Shown here piece by piece: positions 60,229 to 64,000 of a DNA stretch of 64,000 nt. The stretch is from Pseudohongiella sp. (GTDB lineage Bacteria; Pseudomonadota; Gammaproteobacteria; Pseudomonadales; Pseudohongiellaceae). Every line of letters starts with the position of its first letter. Within the stretch, counting starts at the first letter, position 1. Below the pieces are notes generated by a model. That model was not told the DNA's origin and made no database searches. It was given only the letters and a program-made list of their open reading frames with translations. The stretch lies in assembly GCF_011050365.1 (NCBI RefSeq), contig NZ_DRFV01000015.1:124001-188000 (forward strand). The letters are read 5' to 3'. The position numbers and the translations under genes were made by a program.

Positions 60229-60693
60229 TTATCCCGGCCAGAACAGATAGTCAGCGTATGCGATCCAGCGCCCCGACATGGCTGTCATCAACCAGGCTGA
60301 CAGAGACACCAAAGCCAGCGCTTTTACCAACCAGGTTTGTTGTTGAATCCTGCCCCGGCGAAATGCAAGCCAGAGTGCGGCTGTCAGTATCAACGCCAGG
60401 CACAGGAAGGCGGCTTTGTAGGCAAAAACCGGGTTATTGAGATAACGTTGCGGACGGGCAAGCAGAAACGGCAACCCGCTCAGTAACATGACCGGCAACG
60501 CCCAGAACACCCAGGGAAACAGGCGCTGCAGCATCTCCTGCAGCTGTTGACCACGACCGGCGAGATTCAGCAAGCGTAAATTCATCATAACCGCCGATGC
60601 CATCAGCATCGTCAGCCCCAACAGGTGGATGGTTTGCAGTATCGGAGGCAACCCCGGCACTGTACTCAGCAGCTTGATACTCAATTCAGTCAT
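60229..60693 (-). CDS. membrane protein, paralog B of a tandem pair
   Basis: A 154-residue four-helix membrane protein. It shares the helix-1 pattern ILQTIHLLGLTMLMASAVMM followed by NLRLLN and the terminal GRWIAY with paralog A, so the pair arose by duplication. It starts at ATG 60693, overlapping the stop of the EAL gene (ATGA), and ends 4 nt before paralog A, so all three are probably one transcript. Confidence 0.7.
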   Translation of the reverse strand: MTELSIKLLSTVPGLPPILQTIHLLGLTMLMASAVMMNLRLLNLAGRGQQLQEMLQRLFPWVFWALPVMLLSGLPFLLARPQRYLNNPVFAYKAAFLCLALILTAALWLAFRRGRIQQQTWLVKALALVSLSAWLMTAMSGRWIAYADYLFWPG

Positions 60694-62006
60694 GGCGCGG
60701 TCGTGGGCTGCGCCGCCAGCAAGCCGGCTGCATCGTGTTCTGACACGGGTCTGGCGAAGAAAAATCCCTGTGCAACCTGACAACCCAGAGACTTCAGCAT
60801 ATCGACGTGTTGCTGCGTTTCCACCCCTTCCGCAATGATCGCCAACCCCATGTTTTCACTCAGAGACAGGATCGACTTCACCAGACCCAGAGCGCCTTCA
60901 TCACTGGTCATGTTGCGGACAAAACTTTGATCGATTTTCAGAGTGGTGACCGGATACTGGTGCAGGTAGCTTAGCGACGAGTAACCGGTACCAAAGTCGT
61001 CAATGGCGATCTGCATATCATGCTCACGGCACTGCAACAGAATTTTTTTGACATGCTCGGACTGCCTCAACAGCAAGCGCTCAGTGATTTCCAGATGGAT
61101 CTGTGACGGATGGATGCCGGTGTCATGCAATGTGAACAGCATCTCATCGAGGAACGCCGGGTCGTCGAAGTCCTGCGCGGAAAAATTGACACTGATAAAT
61201 AGTGCCGAATCACCGGTTTGCGTGATCATCCGCTTCAGTGCCTTGCAGGACTCACGGAACGCCCAGCGTGTGGCTTCGATAATCAATCCGGTATCTTCTG
61301 CCATGGGGATAAACAAATCAGGCCGCATGCGCCCGGAAACTGGATGATGCCAGCGCATGAGCGCCTCGAACCCTATGATGCGGCCACTATCGATTTCTAT
61401 GAAGGGTTGATACTCGAGAAATAGCTCCTGTCTGGCGACCGCCACCTTGAATTCGTTAGCCATGCGCACTGCATCAAGCACCCTGCTCTCTTCAGCGTGG
61501 TAGCGCTCCTGCTGCTCCAGCATGGTGGTGACTCCGGCAAACTCACGAACGTTCTCCGAGCGCTGCAGGATATCCCGGTAACGCATCAGAATGAGTTTGG
61601 TGACCAGACCGACAATGGGGTTGGCGTTTTTCACCGCGCGACTGAAATCCGCTTTGGATATCTCCAGCAACCGGCAATCTTCCAGCGCGCGCACGGTGGC
61701 GCTGCGCGGCCCGTCGTCGACAATGGCCATTTCGCCAATCAGTGTGCCGGGGCCACGGCGGCCGACTTCCATTTCGCTGCCATCCGGACGCTGAAGCACA
61801 ATTTCGACCAGCCCGCTTTGGACAAAATAGGCGCAGTCACCTGGCTCATTCTGTCGCATGATGACTTCACCGGCACGATACAGTTTCTCGACCTGCAGTG
61901 CCTCAACGGTATCCAGCTCCGGCATCGCTGGCGTCGACCCTGCTACGTCGGCAGCCGCGGATGATTCGGGAGCAGGCTTGGAGCCATGTTCAGTTTTTGC
62001 TTTCAC
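60690..62006 (-). CDS. cyclic nucleotide-binding domain plus EAL c-di-GMP phosphodiesterase
   Basis: A 438-residue soluble protein. Residues about 35-155 form a cNMP-binding domain with the phosphate cassette GEMAIVDDGPRSATV (91-105). Residues about 190-430 form an EAL domain in which catalytic residues are intact: E214-A215-L216, N274, E306, D336/D337 (DDFGTG), K357 and E393. This predicts c-di-GMP hydrolysis controlled by a cyclic nucleotide. It starts with GTG at 62006 without a clear ribosome site. Its stop overlaps paralog B, the first of two membrane proteins. Confidence 0.88.
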   Translation of the reverse strand: MKAKTEHGSKPAPESSAAADVAGSTPAMPELDTVEALQVEKLYRAGEVIMRQNEPGDCAYFVQSGLVEIVLQRPDGSEMEVGRRGPGTLIGEMAIVDDGPRSATVRALEDCRLLEISKADFSRAVKNANPIVGLVTKLILMRYRDILQRSENVREFAGVTTMLEQQERYHAEESRVLDAVRMANEFKVAVARQELFLEYQPFIEIDSGRIIGFEALMRWHHPVSGRMRPDLFIPMAEDTGLIIEATRWAFRESCKALKRMITQTGDSALFISVNFSAQDFDDPAFLDEMLFTLHDTGIHPSQIHLEITERLLLRQSEHVKKILLQCREHDMQIAIDDFGTGYSSLSYLHQYPVTTLKIDQSFVRNMTSDEGALGLVKSILSLSENMGLAIIAEGVETQQHVDMLKSLGCQVAQGFFFARPVSEHDAAGLLAAQPTTAP

Positions 62007-62128
62007 ATTAAAGGCTTTTTGCTGGCTGATTCATGCCCAGAGTTTACGATGGATCGCTGCTCAACGCCAGTATCCAAGCATCTGAAACAAAAGGGTATAA
62101 AGCCGGGACACAATTGACAGGCAGAAAC

Positions 62129-62165
62129 AAAAAAGAGAGCAAACCTGCGGTTCGCTCTCTTTTTT
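62129..62165. terminator. bidirectional terminator downstream of tRNA-Pro
   Basis: AAAAAAGAGAGC (62129-62140) and GCTCTCTTTTTT (62154-62165) pair over 12 bp, with an inner AACC/GGTT extension. It would end the minus-strand tRNA transcript about 36 nt after its 3' end. Confidence 0.85.
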
Positions 62166-62200
62166 GCAGGCATTTTTGATGGTACCGAATGCCCTGTATT

Positions 62201-62277
62201 TGGTCGGAACGGCAGGATTTGAACCTGCGACCCCTACACCCCCAGTGTAGTGCGCTACCAGACTGCGCTACGCCCCG
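62201..62277 (-). tRNA. tRNA-Pro (anticodon GGG)
   Basis: A 77-nt cloverleaf. Acceptor CGGGGCG pairs with CGTTCCG and the CCA end is encoded; D-arm GCGC/GCGC, anticodon arm CTACA/TGTAG with loop CTGGGGG (anticodon GGG, reading CCC/CCU), T-arm GCAGG/CCTGC with TTCAAAT. It has its own promoter and terminators on both sides. Confidence 0.95.
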
Positions 62278-62291
62278 AAAATCGAGCTGGC

Positions 62292-62319
62292 ATTATACTT
62301 GCCCTGCGCCGGCTTGCAA
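62292..62319 (-). promoter_or_regulatory. tRNA-Pro promoter
   Basis: Minus strand TTGCAA (62314-62319) and a perfect TATAAT (62292-62297) with a 16-nt spacer, followed by a G/C-containing start region about 8-15 nt before the tRNA. Good sigma-70 match for a stable RNA gene. Confidence 0.75.
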
Positions 62320-62333
62320 GCCTGGGCAGAGAT

Positions 62334-62371
62334 AAAAAAGGCGGCCCGGGGGGAACCTGGCCGCCTTTTTT
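62334..62371. terminator. bidirectional terminator after the TonB receptor
   Basis: AAAAAAGGCGGCC (62334-62346) and GGCCGCCTTTTTT (62359-62371) form a 13-bp stem with a 12-nt loop and T runs on both strands. It lies 54 nt after the receptor stop codon on the minus strand and just before the tRNA promoter. Confidence 0.88.
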
Positions 62372-62424
62372 ATTGTAAGACCATGTAATGCGCCGGCACT
62401 ACTGCCTGCCGGCACGGACACAGC

Positions 62425-64000
62425 TTACATTTCGAACGTCACCCGGCCATATACCATACGGCCAGTCGGGTCATACAGGAATGACTCCATGCCACCGAGC
62501 ATCGGCACTTTCTGTGGCAGCCTGTCAAACAGGTTGCGTGCCCCGACAGTAAACGCGAATTCACCACCAAATGCCTGCAAACCGCGATAGTTATAGCTGG
62601 CATCAGTGATGGTAGACGCGCGCAGCACATCAACGTCACGGTAGTTGCTGAATGGCAGGAACCGCTGGAACGAGAAATTGCTGGAATCGAACGTCATGTC
62701 GTCCAGGTACCGGACAGTGACATTGACGCTGTGCTGATCTTGCGTCCAGCCCAAGCGCACATTCGCCTTCCATTCCGGCATTGGCGGCACCGCGCCGGTG
62801 AGAGCATTCTGATTACCTACAGCTTCCACCACTTCACGATCCGGTGACAGCTGATACTGGTAGGTATCTACGAATGTTGCATCGACGCCGACATTGAACA
62901 TACCCAGATCGGCAATCGGGAACAGATAGTCGAACTTGATATCAATGGCTTCCACCAGCATGCTGGATGCATTGGTATCGCTGCTGATGATGCGGTCTAT
63001 CTGCGCCACGTTATTGGGGTCGCGCTGGATCCGGGGATCAGATTGCGGGCTGGCAACCCAGGAACGAACCATGTCTATCGGCGGTGTGCCAGTACCTGAG
63101 TAGCCAGTAGCCTGACGGAAGTTAAAGAAGTCCGAGGCCAGAATATCGGCGGTGGTTGACGAGATAATACGGTCAGTAAAATCGGTCTCGCTGTAGTCGA
63201 TATCGAGCGTCATGCCTTCCAGCAGGTTCAGTGTAATGCCCACGCCCATGGTATCCGCTGATTCCGGTACCAGATCAGGGTTACCCTGAGAACAGTTCGC
63301 GGTGAACGCAGCAAATGTCGTAAACGGATCTGCCACATTGGTCAGACCGCAGGACTGCGGAGCATTCAACTGGTTGAGTGATGGCGCAATGAAGGATGTC
63401 CCTTTGGTTGCACGTATCGACATCCAGTCAGTCGGCAGGTAGATAAGTCCGAACTTGGGATCAGTCGAGCTCTGCCCGGTACTGTACTCCTCGTTGCGCA
63501 AGGCAACCTGAAGCTCCAGGTTGTCAAGCACAGGCAGTGCCAGTTCCCCAAAGAACGCGTCCGCAGAACGGCCATCGCTGAACGGGAACAATTGAGTGCC
63601 GATAAATACGTCACCGGTCAGGCTGTGCAGACTGGGTGTATTATCGAAGCGGTCTTCACGACGCTGATAACCAATCGCCGCACCAATCTGTCCGCCCGGC
63701 AACTCAAAACCACCCGGCGCAATCACACCGTTAAACACCAGGTCCAGCGTCTGCAAGGTGTCGACGTCGTCTACCCGGTTCTGAACGTAAGTGGAGTCGG
63801 CTACAGCCTGCGTATTCAGATTATTGCCGTCTGGCGAGACAAACGGATTAAAACAGGCGTCCCGGTCATTGACCACGTCGCAATTCAGACCCTGGGTCAA
63901 CATACCCAGGCTGAAGTTGTTGGCACGACTGTTATCAGTAGAGCGCGCATACATGTAGGTCGCCTTACCATCCCAGCCGTCAACAAAAGGAACGGTGAAA
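62425..64000 (-). CDS. TonB-dependent receptor (C-terminal part, runs off the window)
   Basis: At least 524 residues of an outer-membrane beta-barrel are visible; the frame is open to the end of the window, so the N-terminal plug and signal peptide are outside. Repeated amphipathic strand pairs, LGWTQDQHSVNVTVRYLDD, FTVGARNLFDRLPQKVP and a C-terminal strand GRMVYGRVTFEM are typical of TonB receptors, especially those of marine gammaproteobacteria. The C-terminal consensus ends in an aromatic-x-Met type residue rather than Phe. Ligand unknown. Confidence 0.85.
   Translation of the reverse strand, partial: FTVPFVDGWDGKATYMYARSTDNSRANNFSLGMLTQGLNCDVVNDRDACFNPFVSPDGNNLNTQAVADSTYVQNRVDDVDTLQTLDLVFNGVIAPGGFELPGGQIGAAIGYQRREDRFDNTPSLHSLTGDVFIGTQLFPFSDGRSADAFFGELALPVLDNLELQVALRNEEYSTGQSSTDPKFGLIYLPTDWMSIRATKGTSFIAPSLNQLNAPQSCGLTNVADPFTTFAAFTANCSQGNPDLVPESADTMGVGITLNLLEGMTLDIDYSETDFTDRIISSTTADILASDFFNFRQATGYSGTGTPPIDMVRSWVASPQSDPRIQRDPNNVAQIDRIISSDTNASSMLVEAIDIKFDYLFPIADLGMFNVGVDATFVDTYQYQLSPDREVVEAVGNQNALTGAVPPMPEWKANVRLGWTQDQHSVNVTVRYLDDMTFDSSNFSFQRFLPFSNYRDVDVLRASTITDASYNYRGLQAFGGEFAFTVGARNLFDRLPQKVPMLGGMESFLYDPTGRMVYGRVTFEM

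Noticed and set aside
62201-62277. Mobile element or attachment site at tRNA-Pro
   Set aside because: No integrase or direct repeat of the tRNA end is visible in the flanks.

Overview
The window looks like a chromosome segment of a free-living, probably marine, gammaproteobacterium. This is an inference from gene order and protein families, not from a search. Gene order mixes Pseudomonas-like and Enterobacteria-like blocks: thrH/cysH/5'-nucleotidase/cysB, map-glnD-yffB-dapD-dapE and cysM-rlmD-relA-mazG on one hand, nudJ-mnmA-hflD-purB and rpoE-rseA...lepA-lepB-rnc-era-recO on the other. CysH is the Fe-S APS-reductase type, DapD is the long Pseudomonas form, and an AlgP-like Lys/Ala-rich protein is present. 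The TonB receptor and the RND pump fit a Gram-negative envelope. Almost everything is core genome; I see no phage, insertion sequence, integrase or CRISPR array.

Layout. 1-2.5 kb: CspD-like cold-shock protein, RluE pseudouridine synthase, then moaC-moaD-moaE (molybdopterin) on the minus strand. 2.5-9.8 kb (plus): nudJ-mnmA-hflD-purB, roxA, a small exported secretin-N-domain protein and pabB. 9.8-14.5 kb: sulfur assimilation (thrH, APS reductase cysH, a cN-I-type 5'-nucleotidase coupled to cysB) and a patatin. 14.5-20.3 kb: UDP-glucose dehydrogenase, a YebE-like protein, dbpA, a GST, a UDP-glucuronate 4-epimerase and a VanZ-like protein. 20.3-22.6 kb (minus): a two-gene unit of unknown function whose 658-residue member carries a possible papain-like Cys/His/Asn triad. 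22.7-28.9 kb (plus): map, glnD, yffB, dapD, dapE. 28.9-43 kb (minus): rsmJ, tsaB, an AlgP/H1-like protein, adk, mazG, relA, rlmD, cysM, recO, era, rnc, lepB, lepA.

43-46.3 kb: the envelope-stress module rpoE-rseA-mucD. It has a recognisable sigma-E promoter, no rseB/rseC, and a 22-bp tandem repeat array with a structured terminator-like hairpin between rseA and mucD. 46.3-49.6 kb: nadB, ygfX, sdhE and ygfZ. 49.6-56.7 kb: an M48 protease with a TerB-like tail, LemA, and an RND pump with its adaptor. 56.8-62 kb: SelO, a thiolase, two tandem paralogous membrane proteins and a cNMP-binding/EAL phosphodiesterase. 62.1-64 kb: tRNA-Pro(GGG) between two bidirectional terminators, then the 3' part of a TonB-dependent receptor that runs off the window.

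The least understood parts are the 658-residue/92-residue pair (20.3-22.6 kb), the repeat-bearing rseA-mucD interval, the cNMP-EAL operon with its membrane paralogs, and the stand-alone secretin-N protein.
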